NCBI GenBank assembly: GCA_937872085.1
Contig: CALMQK010000050.1
Coordinates: 1-13,672 of the forward strand
Origin: an uncultured euryarchaeote
GTDB lineage: Archaea > Thermoplasmatota > Thermoplasmata > UBA10834
Direction: 5' to 3'
DNA: 13,672 nt
The notes beneath the pieces are model-generated. The model made no database searches, was not told the DNA's origin, and saw only the letters and a program-made list of their open reading frames with translations. Shown one piece after another: positions 1 to 10,068 of this stretch (positions are counted from its first letter, which is position 1; every line of letters begins with the position of its first letter). A program made the translations under genes and the position numbers.

Positions 1-297
1 GGGGCGGGCATCTCGGAGCTCGTAATGGCGGCACGGGATCTCACGATGCAGGCTCCGGTAACGGATCTTCCAATCGACCTCTCCGGTCTGCTCCTCCTCT
101 GCGGCATGTTTGAGCTCGTATTGGGTACGATCGTCATCGCTGGAGCATATGTGGCATGCAAGAGGAGGTCATTCACGTTGACCGTGATCGCGACAATTGC
201 GGGGATGTTGGCGGTTGGGCCGTTCGCCATCGGTCTTCTGATGAGCCTGATCGCTCTCGTGCTGGTCGCCCTGTCGAGGGACGAGTTCGAAGAATAG
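1..297 (+). CDS. small multi-pass membrane protein, 5' end outside window (tandem paralog 1)
   Basis: Frame 1 is open from the first base of the window to the TAG at 295-297, so the start may lie upstream; an internal ATG at 25 is the first in view. The visible part has a short soluble stretch followed by about three hydrophobic segments. The last ends in a short acidic tail, LSRDEFEE. The layout and tail closely match the C-terminal half of the gene at 825-1442 (tail LSRDEFDGFGE), so the missing part may hold another membrane segment. This is the first of three related genes in a row on the same strand. I do not recognise the family and give it no function. Confidence is high that it is coding and moderate that it is truncated by the window edge rather than starting at 25. 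Confidence 0.7.
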   Translation, partial: GAGISELVMAARDLTMQAPVTDLPIDLSGLLLLCGMFELVLGTIVIAGAYVACKRRSFTLTVIATIAGMLAVGPFAIGLLMSLIALVLVALSRDEFEE

Positions 298-396
298 GAC
301 CACGCCGACCTCGGTCCAGTCCAGGTCGACCCGGGCACCAACCATCGAGAAAAGAGTTATTGCTGAATACCGGTTCACTAAGCTGGGACAGTCGAC

Positions 397-753
397 ATGA
401 CGGAACCTTTCCATAGAGATCGACGGGATATCTTCCTCGAGCTCGGGGCCATACTCACGATTATCGCAGGTGTCCTGTCCATCGTAAACGGAGTTGAAGG
501 ACTCCTCACCCGAAACCATCTGTTCTCATTCTTGCCAAGTGCGACTGAGAGCCTGGTTACCTTCTGTGGCATCCTGCTGGTCATGTTCGGAGTGGTTGCG
601 ATCGCGGGCGGTGTATACGCGCTCAGGCCCAGAGCACACCTCACGCCTGTGCTCCTCGGCGCGGGTCTGGGGATGCTCGGGGGCGGGGCGTACGGGTTCA
701 TCCTGGGTTTGGCGGCGATTCTCCTTTTCTGGCTGGCCAACGTGGATCTGTGA
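397..753 (+). CDS. small four-TM membrane protein (tandem paralog 2)
   Basis: A 118-residue protein with a short polar N-terminus (residues 1-14) and about four hydrophobic segments near residues 15-37, 51-76, 83-99 and 100-116. A short basic loop (RPRAH, 77-81) between segments 2 and 3 matches the basic loops in its two neighbours. The segment YGFILGLAAILLFWL parallels YGFLVGAFLGLAAVILIVL in the downstream gene, so I infer duplication from a common ancestor. It lacks the LSRDEFE tail and has no zinc ribbon. A weak AT-rich stretch (TTAT at 357-360) lies about 38 bases before the ATG and could be a TATA box; no clear Shine-Dalgarno is visible. Function unknown; probably an integral membrane protein of the cytoplasmic membrane. 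Confidence 0.75.
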   Translation: MTEPFHRDRRDIFLELGAILTIIAGVLSIVNGVEGLLTRNHLFSFLPSATESLVTFCGILLVMFGVVAIAGGVYALRPRAHLTPVLLGAGLGMLGGGAYGFILGLAAILLFWLANVDL

Positions 754-782
754 GTCCTTGTTTCTCGACGAGACCAAGAACT

Positions 783-790
783 GTTATATT
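783..790 (+). promoter_or_regulatory. TATA box for the zinc-ribbon membrane protein
   Basis: The AT-rich element GTTATATT lies about 38 bases before the ATG at 825 in GC-rich surroundings. An archaeal start site about 25 bases downstream would leave a leader of roughly 10-15 bases that just holds the GAGGTG ribosome binding site at 814-819. Confidence 0.5.
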
Positions 791-824
791 CCGCCGACTT
801 GTTATGTGCATCTGAGGTGCGGGA

Positions 825-1442
825 ATGGCAGAGTGTCCTCAGTGTGGTGCGACAAATCCATCATATGCGGTCTATTGCGGTAGTTGTGGCCAGGAGCTCA
901 CTGAGGAATTCAGGAAGCGCGCAGCGCAGGAGCCCACGGCAAATGATGCTCGGCTTCCTGCTCCTGTTCAGGATTTCAGCACCCCGGTCCGAAGAGTGCC
1001 CCGTCCCATACGCTCATCAAGCGAAAGGCTCGATGTTCCGCGTGCGGTGTTGACCCCTGTCCCACCGATCTTCGGGACCAGGGAATCCCGTCGCCTAGGA
1101 CCCAACCCGAATCCGATGCTCGGAGGCACTTGTGCAATTGTTGCGGGGTTCCTGGGGATCGTGCAGGGCATCGTCCTGATTGCTGGAGGATCCACACTGA
1201 TAGATTACTCGACCACTTCCTCGGGTCTTCAGATACTGCTCGGATTGGTGGCGATCCCATTTGGATTCCTCTCCATAGTCGGGGGCATGGACGCCCGCCT
1301 CCGTACGAAGTACAAGCGATCTTTGACCTGGGCGATCCTAGGGATGGTCGCTTACGGATTCCTGGTCGGCGCGTTCCTTGGGCTCGCGGCCGTGATTCTG
1401 ATCGTGCTCTCCCGGGATGAGTTCGATGGCTTCGGAGAATAG
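825..1442 (+). CDS. zinc-ribbon membrane protein (tandem paralog 3)
   Basis: A 205-residue protein. Residues 4-21 form a zinc ribbon of the CPQC...CGSC type (Cys4, Cys7, Cys18, Cys21). A proline- and arginine-rich, probably disordered linker follows to about residue 98. Then come four hydrophobic segments (about 99-121, 134-154, 167-181, 182-196) and the acidic tail LSRDEFDGFGE. The start is fixed by a good ribosome binding site, GAGGTG at 814-819, five bases before the ATG. The membrane part is shared with the two genes just upstream; only this copy has the ribbon. Zinc-ribbon-plus-membrane proteins are common in archaea and mostly uncharacterised. The ribbon probably faces the cytoplasm, but what it binds cannot be read from the sequence. 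Confidence 0.85.
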   Translation: MAECPQCGATNPSYAVYCGSCGQELTEEFRKRAAQEPTANDARLPAPVQDFSTPVRRVPRPIRSSSERLDVPRAVLTPVPPIFGTRESRRLGPNPNPMLGGTCAIVAGFLGIVQGIVLIAGGSTLIDYSTTSSGLQILLGLVAIPFGFLSIVGGMDARLRTKYKRSLTWAILGMVAYGFLVGAFLGLAAVILIVLSRDEFDGFGE

Positions 1443-1456
1443 CGCCCGAGCTCATA

Positions 1457-1470
1457 GAAATGAAAATGGA
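1457..1470 (-). terminator. possible T-rich terminator of the 23S transcript
   Basis: Read on the minus strand, just past the outer end of the 23S processing stem, there are two short T runs (CATTTTCATTTCT). Archaeal RNA polymerase can terminate at T-rich non-template stretches without a hairpin. The runs are short and interrupted, so this is tentative. It also lies between two convergent transcripts. Confidence 0.3.
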
Positions 1471-1496
1471 TAGTGTGGAAGGATACAGCAGGGTTT

Positions 1497-1525
1497 CATG
1501 TGCGATACGTATAACGGCTGAGCCG
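1497..1525 (-). other. 3' arm of the pre-23S bulge-helix-bulge processing stem
   Basis: In the RNA this arm lies just downstream of mature 23S and pairs with the arm at 4741-4769. The outer helix is 13 perfect base pairs (1497-1509 with 4757-4769). A 3-nt bulge on this strand (1510-1512) is followed by a 4-bp central helix (1513-1516 with 4753-4756, one G.U pair), a 3-nt bulge on the opposite strand (4750-4752), and an inner helix of about 9 bp (1517-1525 with 4741-4749, one G.U pair). Two 3-nt bulges on opposite strands around a 4-bp helix is the bulge-helix-bulge substrate of the archaeal tRNA splicing endonuclease, known to excise pre-16S and pre-23S rRNA in archaea. Confidence 0.85.
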
Positions 1526-1559
1526 AAACTACCAAATCGGCATGTTGTTTAGCGACTAC

Positions 1560-4732
<3,173 letters not shown>

Positions 4733-4740
4733 TAGCATGT

Positions 4741-4769
4741 CGACTCAGCACACGTCCGTATCGCACATG
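4741..4769 (-). other. 5' arm of the pre-23S bulge-helix-bulge processing stem
   Basis: This arm precedes mature 23S in the transcript and pairs with 1497-1525. The outer 13-bp helix is 4757-4769, the central 4-bp helix 4753-4756, the 3-nt bulge ACA on the plus strand 4750-4752, and the inner helix 4741-4749. The mature 5' end estimated at about 4732 lies nine bases inside the stem, where it should be for trimming after endonuclease cleavage. Confidence 0.85.
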
Positions 4770-4880
4770 ATCGGTATTCACCGGGGCCCGCGGTCCTTCC
4801 ACGTCCGTTGCCCCTCGACCTCTTCCCCGAACAACAAAAGTTGCCGAGTGCACGTCCAACCTTCCAATCTAGGTCCAGGC

Positions 4881-4890
4881 CATATAAATG
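4881..4890 (-). promoter_or_regulatory. TATA box of the 23S rRNA gene
   Basis: On the minus strand this reads CATTTATATG, an archaeal TATA element. Transcription would begin about 25 bases on, near 4860, giving a leader of roughly 90 bases before the processing stem. It is flanked by GCC/GGC so the element is nearly symmetric and could also be read on the plus strand; the lack of a close plus-strand gene favours the minus direction. The leader (4770-4860) holds no gene. It contains CACGTCC at 4751, 4800 and 4851, about 50 bases apart (the first copy overlaps the stem), of unknown meaning. Confidence 0.6.
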
Positions 4891-4931
4891 GCTAGGCCCT
4901 ATGAGGTTGGAATCCCGCTATGAACGGTCGC

Positions 4932-4940
4932 GTATAAAAG
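4932..4940 (+). promoter_or_regulatory. TATA box upstream of the membrane-anchored surface protein
   Basis: GTATAAAAG is a near-ideal archaeal TATA element. Transcription would start near 4961, about 85 bases before the ATG at 5047. That is a long leader by the standard of this window. An ATG lies exactly at the predicted start site (see the small ORF at 4961-5020). Confidence 0.5.
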
Positions 4941-4960
4941 CGTTAGGGTAAGGCTCTCCG

Positions 4961-5020
4961 ATGACCAGCACTTCCGTTGGAGTCCCGCTTCGAGGACTGA
5001 GGATTCTGTCGATAAGTTGA
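4961..5020 (+). CDS. possible 19-codon leaderless upstream ORF
   Basis: An ATG lies about 25 bases after the centre of the TATA box, where transcription should start. It opens a 19-residue frame (MTSTSVGVPLRGLRILSIS) ending in TGA at 5018-5020. The ribosome binding site of the next gene, GGTGAT at 5031-5036, follows ten bases later. The placement would allow a translated leader, but the peptide has no recognised features, and an ORF this short could be chance. Confidence 0.2.
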   Translation: MTSTSVGVPLRGLRILSIS

Positions 5021-5046
5021 TTTGCGATGTGGTGATTGGGCGCTCG

Positions 5047-5829
5047 ATGGGAAAGCCTATGTCTACAGACAACTCGGTGCCTATTGAGGAATCACCCAAG
5101 TCGTCAACCAAGCAGGGGGCTCCTTCACCCGAGAAGCCAGCACAACCCGGTGGCGAGCCCGCTTCGGAGCCAGTTGAGGAATCGCCCAAGGAGGGCGCCT
5201 GGAAGGAGGATTACGACGACGTCATTGAGCCTTCTGAGGAGGAGAGGCTACAGGCCGCTCCGGAAACCTCCCCCAAGGAGAAACCGAAGAAGAAGCACTG
5301 GGTCGGCATCATAACCGTCATCGTGATCATCGTGCTCCTGCTTCTCTGGACGCTCTTGAGCCCCAAGGTGATGTCCCCTCAGGGTACGACATATGTCAAC
5401 TCGACGGCAAAATACGCAAGCCTTGGTAACTTCACGGGTGAGCGCAACATATGGACTGGAGACGTGACTTGGGGAGTCTCCGTCGGCGGGAAGAACAACA
5501 CCAACGCGGGAACACCAATCGATTTCAAGGTGCTGGTAACCAAGGTGAGCGAGAGTCCAAGCAACTTCTTCTTCAGAGGTATCGGGATATCGATCACCAA
5601 CTGCACTTTGTGGGATCTGAACGGTACCTACATCGCGAAGTTCTCTAGCCTCCAGGATCTCGGATTCGGGAAGATGGCAATCATAAACGCCACACTGCCG
5701 GTCGGCGACCACAGCCTCTATGTCTCGGTGAAGTTCACCGAGTACGAGGTCATGCGGCTGGGCTTCATCCCACTCGAAAGCGTCCAAGTCGAGAAGGTCT
5801 TCCTCTCATCGATCCACATCAGTCCTTGA
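5047..5829 (+). CDS. single-pass membrane-anchored surface protein, probably N-glycosylated
   Basis: A 260-residue protein. Residues 1-80 are a low-complexity, proline-, glutamate- and lysine-rich cytoplasmic tail, ending in a basic cluster (KEKPKKKH, 77-84). Residues 85-104 are one transmembrane helix. The rest, about 155 residues, is rich in beta-type sequence and Asn/Thr and should face outward by the positive-inside rule. It has six N-glycosylation sequons (Asn 118, 128, 150, 185, 192, 214), which fits an archaeal surface protein. The start at 5047 is chosen because GGTGAT lies at 5031-5036; 5059 or in-frame GTGs at 5029/5032 are possible. No enzymatic motif is seen. The single Cys186 argues against disulfides. 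I do not recognise the family. Confidence 0.8.
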   Translation: MGKPMSTDNSVPIEESPKSSTKQGAPSPEKPAQPGGEPASEPVEESPKEGAWKEDYDDVIEPSEEERLQAAPETSPKEKPKKKHWVGIITVIVIIVLLLLWTLLSPKVMSPQGTTYVNSTAKYASLGNFTGERNIWTGDVTWGVSVGGKNNTNAGTPIDFKVLVTKVSESPSNFFFRGIGISITNCTLWDLNGTYIAKFSSLQDLGFGKMAIINATLPVGDHSLYVSVKFTEYEVMRLGFIPLESVQVEKVFLSSIHISP

Positions 5830-5849
5830 ATCAGCAGGCCGGACAGACG

Positions 5850-5856
5850 ATATATA
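5850..5856 (+). promoter_or_regulatory. TATA box for the histidine phosphatase
   Basis: ATATATA lies about 30 bases before the ATG at 5883, so the transcript is probably leaderless or nearly so. This places the start at 5883 rather than at the upstream TTG at 5826. Confidence 0.55.
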
Positions 5857-5882
5857 GGTGGAAGCTCATCGAAGTGGACACC

Positions 5883-6521
5883 ATGGTGATGGAGCTCATT
5901 CTGGTCAGGCATGGCGAGACGGACTTCAACCGGGACAGTGTCTTCCGAGGACAGATGGACGTTCGGTTGAACGCGACGGGCATCGCCATGGCCGACGCGA
6001 CTGCCGAGGCACTCAAGGACAAGGTCTTCGAGGCTATCTACAGCAGCCCGTTGAAGCGAGCGGTGGTGACGGCCAGGAGGATCGCCGCGCCCCACGAGAT
6101 CGAAGTGAGATCCAATTTTGATTTCATCGACATCAGCTACGGTGTTTGGCAGGGGCTCCCCGAGACCGAGGTGAAGGCGAAGTGGCCGGGGCTCTATGAG
6201 AAGTGGCTCTCGAAGCCTACATGGGTCAGGTTCCCAGGAGGCGAGAGCACCAGGCACTGCTGGAGGAGGGTGGTGAGCGGCCTCAGAGAGATCATATTCC
6301 AGCACGGGACCGGGACAATCGTGATCGTCTCGCACAGGGTTCCGATCAAGTTCATGACCGCCTACCTCCTGGGGAAGAAACGGGGCTACATCAACGAGAT
6401 CAAGCACGACCCGTGCGCGATGTCTATATTCAGAGTAGATGACAGGAAGTACGCGCCCGTGGTCCTGAACGACTCGAGCCACCTCGGTGGGCTCTCACGA
6501 GCTGAGAAGAAGGATTTCTGA
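5883..6521 (+). CDS. histidine phosphatase superfamily protein (phosphoglycerate mutase-like)
   Basis: A 212-residue cytoplasmic protein of the branch-1 histidine phosphatase family, whose members move or remove phosphate through a phospho-histidine. The signature LVRHGETDFNRD is at residues 7-18, with catalytic His10 and Arg9. The second arginine motif SSPLKRA is at 54-60 and the second histidine motif VSHR at 149-152 (His151). The usual acid in the L.E..fG.weG motif is an Asp here (Asp83 in DISYGVWQG), a conservative change. The length fits the CobC/SixA/PhoE/cofactor-dependent mutase group. The substrate cannot be told; it may be a general phosphatase, an alpha-ribazole phosphatase or a mutase. 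The start follows the TATA box at 5850; an ATG two codons later (5889) is also possible. Its stop lies six bases from the stop of the convergent HAD gene. Confidence 0.9.
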   Translation: MVMELILVRHGETDFNRDSVFRGQMDVRLNATGIAMADATAEALKDKVFEAIYSSPLKRAVVTARRIAAPHEIEVRSNFDFIDISYGVWQGLPETEVKAKWPGLYEKWLSKPTWVRFPGGESTRHCWRRVVSGLREIIFQHGTGTIVIVSHRVPIKFMTAYLLGKKRGYINEIKHDPCAMSIFRVDDRKYAPVVLNDSSHLGGLSRAEKKDF

Positions 6522-6527
6522 AGGAGC

Positions 6528-7226
6528 TCAGAGGAATAGCCTCAGGGAATTCAGGTCCCTGATCCTGATGCAGTCCGCGTCGGGATAGGTGTCCTCCCTG
6601 TCGACAAGAATCGCGTTCATGCCCGCATCGACCGCCCCCTTGACGTCCGTCGAGAGCTTGTCGCCGACGAACAGCATCCTGTTCGGACTCGTCCTCGCCT
6701 TGTCCGCGGCCATCATGAATATCTTGGCCGAGGGCTTGTTCACCCCGACCTCTTCGGATACTATCACGAAATCGAAGTACTTGGTCAGGTCGAGATTGTC
6801 AAGCACCCTCTTCACAAGACCGGTGGCGTTCGAGACCACGCCCAGTGTGAACCCTCTCTTCCGGAGATCCTGCAGGACGCCCCTGGTCTCCGGATAGTCG
6901 ACCCAGGCCTCGACCTTCGGTGTGAAGCCGTTGAACTCGTGGGTAAGCGCATGGTGCATGTTGTCCAGGTCGCCAATGAACCCGATCTCTTCGAGGACAA
7001 GGCGATTGAACATCTTCCAGTAAGCGGATTCATCCCAGCCGTCGAGCTCTGCGAACTCCTCGTCCAGGGTCCGATCCGCCTTCCCGACCGCCTTGCCGAG
7101 TATGGTCGGATCCACTCTGAACCCATTGGCAAGGAGTACACTGGCGAAGACCTCCGCTCTTGTAGGTTCCATGTCGAGCAAAGTACCGCCCACATCGAAC
7201 ACGATCGCGTCTAGCTCTTCCGTCAT
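6528..7226 (-). CDS. HAD superfamily hydrolase
   Basis: A 232-residue haloacid dehalogenase-type hydrolase with a helical cap between motifs I and II (subclass I layout). Motif I is FDVGGTLLD at residues 10-18, with nucleophile Asp11. The usual second Asp (general acid) is Gly13, as in the DxGGT subset of the family, including the HDHD3/REG-2-like group. Motif II is VSNAT (Ser132), motif III Lys164 in NKPSAKIF, and motif IV VGDKLSTD (Asp189, Asp194). Known relatives include phosphatases and other phosphoryl enzymes, so the substrate is open. The start at 7226 is preferred over a more upstream ATG because a TATA-like element (7251-7259) sits about 29 bases before it, implying a leaderless message. 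It lies downstream of sucD but seems to have its own promoter. Confidence 0.88.
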   Translation of the reverse strand: MTEELDAIVFDVGGTLLDMEPTRAEVFASVLLANGFRVDPTILGKAVGKADRTLDEEFAELDGWDESAYWKMFNRLVLEEIGFIGDLDNMHHALTHEFNGFTPKVEAWVDYPETRGVLQDLRKRGFTLGVVSNATGLVKRVLDNLDLTKYFDFVIVSEEVGVNKPSAKIFMMAADKARTSPNRMLFVGDKLSTDVKGAVDAGMNAILVDREDTYPDADCIRIRDLNSLRLFL

Positions 7227-7250
7227 CCAAACTCCGTCTGTGATATCGAC

Positions 7251-7259
7251 TATGTAAAC
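7251..7259 (-). promoter_or_regulatory. TATA-like element for the HAD hydrolase
   Basis: On the minus strand this reads GTTTACATA, about 29 bases before the ATG at 7226. It falls inside the longer alternative reading frame, which is why the downstream ATG is preferred. Confidence 0.4.
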
Positions 7260-7287
7260 GTGGTCGACCAACTATCAGGAGCGCGCA

Positions 7288-8151
7288 TCACTCTCGGTCG
7301 AGGAGGTCGGGCACGTCGGTCGGTATCCTTGCGACCTTGACATTGGCCGCTTCTAGCGCTTTGATCTTGCTTTCCGCGGTGCCAAGTCCCCTGGCAATTA
7401 TCGCACCAGCGTGCCCCATCCTCTTACCAGGAGGAGCCGTACGTCCCGCGATATACGCAACGACCGGCTTCGTGATGTTCTTCCTGATGTACTTGGCAGC
7501 CTCCTCCTCGGCCGTCCCGCCAATCTCACCCACGAGGACGATCCTCTTGGTCACTCGGTCCTTTTCGAATAGCTTCAGGATGTCGATGAAGCTCGTTCCA
7601 GTCACCCTGTCCCCTCCTATCCCAACACACGTCGATTGTCCCAGCCTGCGTTCGGTGAGGGCGTTCACGATCTCGTAGGTCAGGGTTCCGGATTTGGACA
7701 CCACGCCAACGCTACCCTTCAAGAATATCTTGCTAGGCAGGATACCAACCTTTGCCTTGCCTGGTGAAGCCAGTCCCGGACAGTTCGGCCCTATTATGGT
7801 CACGCCCTTCGAGCTGCCCAGAGATACGATTTGTATCGCGTCCAGCACTGGCACGTGCTCGGACACGATGACTATCGTCGAAATCCCAGCATCGATCGCC
7901 TCGAGAGCCGCGTCCTTGCAGCCAGGTGCTGGGACGAATATGCACGAGGTGTCTGCTTTCTTCAACTCGACGGCCTCTCTTACAGAATCATAGACAGGTA
8001 TGCCGTTGACCTCTATGCCGCCCTTGCCGGGCCTTGTACCAGCGACTACGTTCGTCCCGAACTCCCGCATGGCGACAGAGTGGTACGAGCCTTGGTAACC
8101 TGTTATCCCCTGGACAACTACCCTGTTCTTCTCATCGACTATGACAGCCAT
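7288..8151 (-). CDS. sucD: succinyl-CoA synthetase (succinate-CoA ligase) alpha subunit
   Basis: A 287-residue protein of normal length for the family. With SucC it interconverts succinyl-CoA plus phosphate and NDP with succinate, CoA and NTP in the citric acid cycle. The N-terminal CoA-binding Rossmann domain has VQGITGYQGSYH (13-24). The ligase domain has GPNCPGL (121-127), SKSGTLTYE (152-160) and GIGGDRVTGTSF (177-188). The phosphorylated catalytic histidine is His247 in GKRMGHAGAII. The gene starts five bases after the sucC stop; a strong ribosome binding site GAGGTGAT overlaps the end of sucC at 8158-8165, so the two are transcribed together and probably translated in step. No key residue is missing. 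Confidence 0.97.
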   Translation of the reverse strand: MAVIVDEKNRVVVQGITGYQGSYHSVAMREFGTNVVAGTRPGKGGIEVNGIPVYDSVREAVELKKADTSCIFVPAPGCKDAALEAIDAGISTIVIVSEHVPVLDAIQIVSLGSSKGVTIIGPNCPGLASPGKAKVGILPSKIFLKGSVGVVSKSGTLTYEIVNALTERRLGQSTCVGIGGDRVTGTSFIDILKLFEKDRVTKRIVLVGEIGGTAEEEAAKYIRKNITKPVVAYIAGRTAPPGKRMGHAGAIIARGLGTAESKIKALEAANVKVARIPTDVPDLLDRE

Positions 8152-8156
8152 TCAAA

Positions 8157-9260
8157 TCACCTCAAAGATTCCTTCGAGGCGAGCTCCGCTGCCTCGCTCA
8201 ACCCAGATGCCGGGATCATGCCCTCGTCCCTCAGCATGTCCCTGGCGATCTCCTCGTTCACGCCCTTGATCCTCGCCACGAATGGCACAGCAATCTGCTT
8301 CTCTAGGTTGGCTTCGATGACGCCCTTCGCGACGGTGTCGCACTTCGTTATGCCTCCGAAGATGTTCAGCAATATGACCTTTGGATTGGCCTCCGCCATC
8401 AGCAGCACGGCTTTCTTGACCTTCTCCGGGTCATCCGTGCCGCCGAGGTCCAGGAACACGCCTGCCTTGCCCCCGAACATGTTGATGCTGTCAAGGGTGG
8501 CCATCGTCAGCCCTGCACCGTTCGCAATGACCCCGATGTTGCCTTCAAGCTGCACGAATGCGATGTCCAGCTGCTTCGCCTTCTGTTCCAAGGGTGTGAG
8601 GTCCTCAGGGAGGTTCTCGTATTCTTTGTGCCTGAACAGTGCGTCCGAGTCGATCGTGACCTTGGCGTCGCCCGCGACGACCTTCCCATCCTTCGTGACT
8701 ACGAGTGGGTTGATCTCCGCAAGCTCTGCGTCCTCGTAGACCGCCAGCTCGTGGAGGCGGTGGCAGATCGATGCGATCTGCGACGACTGCTCCGGTGGCT
8801 GGCCCAGGAACGCTGCGACTCTCCTTCCGACGAATGGCTGGTAACCCATGAGCGGGTCCAAGGGGAGCATCAGCATCCTGTCCTCTGGCACGCTCTCGAT
8901 GTCGATGCCCCCGTCCGGGGAGGCCATGATCAGAAGAGACCTGTTGCTGCGGTCGATCGTGATCCCGAGATAGAGCTCACGGGCGACATCGAGCCTCTGC
9001 TCCACGAGGACTTCCTTCGTCGTGAAGCCTCGTATCTTCATTCCCAGAATCGAGGCTGCAACCCTTCTGGCCTCGTCCACGGTCTCGGCTGGCTTGATCC
9101 CACCGGCCTTGCCTCTTCCACCGATGAGGACCTGAGCCTTCACCATGACCGGTCCAGGGATCTTGCGGATCTGGTCCGCGGACGATACCACGAACCCATC
9201 TGGGACGGGTATTCCATGTTTCCTCAGGACCGCCTTGGCCATGTATTCGAACAGTTTCAT
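8157..9260 (-). CDS. sucC: succinyl-CoA synthetase (succinate-CoA ligase) beta subunit
   Basis: A 367-residue subunit that binds the nucleotide and forms the enzyme with SucD. The N-terminal ATP-grasp domain starts MKLFEYMAKAVLRKHGIPVP and includes VMVKAQVLIGGRGKAGG (about 39-55). The C-terminal ligase domain contains GNIGVIANGAGLTMATLD and the phosphohistidine-contact loop NIFGGITKCD. EINPLVV is the usual metal-binding region. The start at 9260 is chosen over an upstream ATG because residues before MKLFEYMAK are not in the family and a TATA element (9293-9300) sits about 37 bases before it. Whether ADP or GDP is preferred cannot be told by eye. It is the first gene of the sucC-sucD operon. 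Confidence 0.97.
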   Translation of the reverse strand: MKLFEYMAKAVLRKHGIPVPDGFVVSSADQIRKIPGPVMVKAQVLIGGRGKAGGIKPAETVDEARRVAASILGMKIRGFTTKEVLVEQRLDVARELYLGITIDRSNRSLLIMASPDGGIDIESVPEDRMLMLPLDPLMGYQPFVGRRVAAFLGQPPEQSSQIASICHRLHELAVYEDAELAEINPLVVTKDGKVVAGDAKVTIDSDALFRHKEYENLPEDLTPLEQKAKQLDIAFVQLEGNIGVIANGAGLTMATLDSINMFGGKAGVFLDLGGTDDPEKVKKAVLLMAEANPKVILLNIFGGITKCDTVAKGVIEANLEKQIAVPFVARIKGVNEEIARDMLRDEGMIPASGLSEAAELASKESLR

Positions 9261-9292
9261 CTTCGACCCTTCAGAGGCTAACTCGGATGGTG

Positions 9293-9300
9293 CATATTTA
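9293..9300 (-). promoter_or_regulatory. TATA box of sucC-sucD
   Basis: On the minus strand this reads TAAATATG, about 37 bases before the sucC ATG. It lies in the roughly 140-base gap between sucC and the divergent gene at 9397. Confidence 0.55.
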
Positions 9301-9396
9301 TCCCTTCCCAAATGACGGGGATTGATTGCTCTGACCCGTCAACAGGTGAATCCGCATCGAAAGACTTATGACGTGACCTTCCAATCATCCAGACCG

Positions 9397-9981
9397 ATGG
9401 AGCAGGACATCAAGACCCAGACCCTTATCGTCATGTCCGTCGCCATTTTCGCCACTCTCGGCGTGGTCGCGTTCGTGGTACCTTTCGCAAACCAGAACAC
9501 GAGGCTGTTCTTCATCATGGTGGTCGCGGTGCTCACGGGCACGAACGTAGTCGGCCTGCTCACGGTCTGGAGGTCCTCGCCGACGATCGTCGACGAGGTC
9601 TTCCTGATGACCCCGAGTGGGATGCTGCTCAAGCACTACACGAGGAGGCTGAGGCCGGATCAGGACGAGGACATACTCGCTGGGATGCTCACCGCCGTGC
9701 AGAACTTCGTGAGGGAAAGCTTCGACGAGGCGGGTGGGAGGCTCAACGAGATACGGTTCGAGAACTACGATATCCTGATATCTCACTCGAAGAACATCGT
9801 CATCGCGGCGATAATCTCGACCAAGAAGCCCGAGAGGCTCCGAGATCAGCTAAGGACCGCCACGGACGATATGGAGATGCAGTTCGGGGAAATGATCAGC
9901 CATTGGAGCGGGGACAAGAAGGAGCTCGGGGATGTCGACCTGCTCATGAAGAAGTTCTTGTCAGGGAAGTACAGGAAGTAG
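9397..9981 (+). CDS. two-TM protein with predicted longin/roadblock-like domain, partner of the adjacent GTPase
   Basis: A 194-residue protein. Two hydrophobic segments (about 10-30 and 37-57) form a membrane hairpin that leaves the C-terminal domain in the cytoplasm. Residues 64-194 read as beta-beta-alpha-beta-beta-alpha-alpha: strands VDEVFLMTPSG and MLLKHYTRR, helix EDILAGMLTAVQNFVRESF, strands LNEIRFENYDILIS and KNIVIAAII, helix RLRDQLRTATDDMEMQF. That order resembles longin/roadblock (profilin-like) domains, which bind and regulate small GTPases. The assignment rests on pattern alone. The Ras-like GTPase gene starts 87 bases downstream on the same strand, which supports a shared role. 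The start at 9397 follows a TATA-like ACTTATG (9364-9370), implying a leaderless message; an in-frame ATG at 9322 is the alternative. Confidence 0.72.
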   Translation: MEQDIKTQTLIVMSVAIFATLGVVAFVVPFANQNTRLFFIMVVAVLTGTNVVGLLTVWRSSPTIVDEVFLMTPSGMLLKHYTRRLRPDQDEDILAGMLTAVQNFVRESFDEAGGRLNEIRFENYDILISHSKNIVIAAIISTKKPERLRDQLRTATDDMEMQFGEMISHWSGDKKELGDVDLLMKKFLSGKYRK

Positions 9982-10034
9982 ACCCTCTTCTTGTCATCTG
10001 GCTATGCCTATCGTTTTCGGTTATGGAAGTAAAA

Positions 10035-10042
10035 GATTTAAT
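10035..10042 (+). promoter_or_regulatory. TATA box of the Ras-like GTPase
   Basis: GATTTAAT lies about 31 bases before the ATG at 10069 in the 87-base gap after the membrane partner gene. The GTPase can therefore be transcribed on its own even if read-through also occurs. Confidence 0.5.
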
Positions 10043-10068
10043 CCCCCCACACGCCTATCGCAGCTCAG

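Noticed and set aside
5826..5882. Upstream TTG start extending the histidine phosphatase by 19 residues
   Set aside because: It would overlap the stop of the previous gene and place the TATA box inside the coding region; the ATG at 5883 fits the family N-terminus.
7831..8739. A 302-codon plus-strand frame opposite sucD and sucC
   Set aside because: It is antisense to two clear, full-length genes in GC-rich DNA and its translation shows no recognisable domain.
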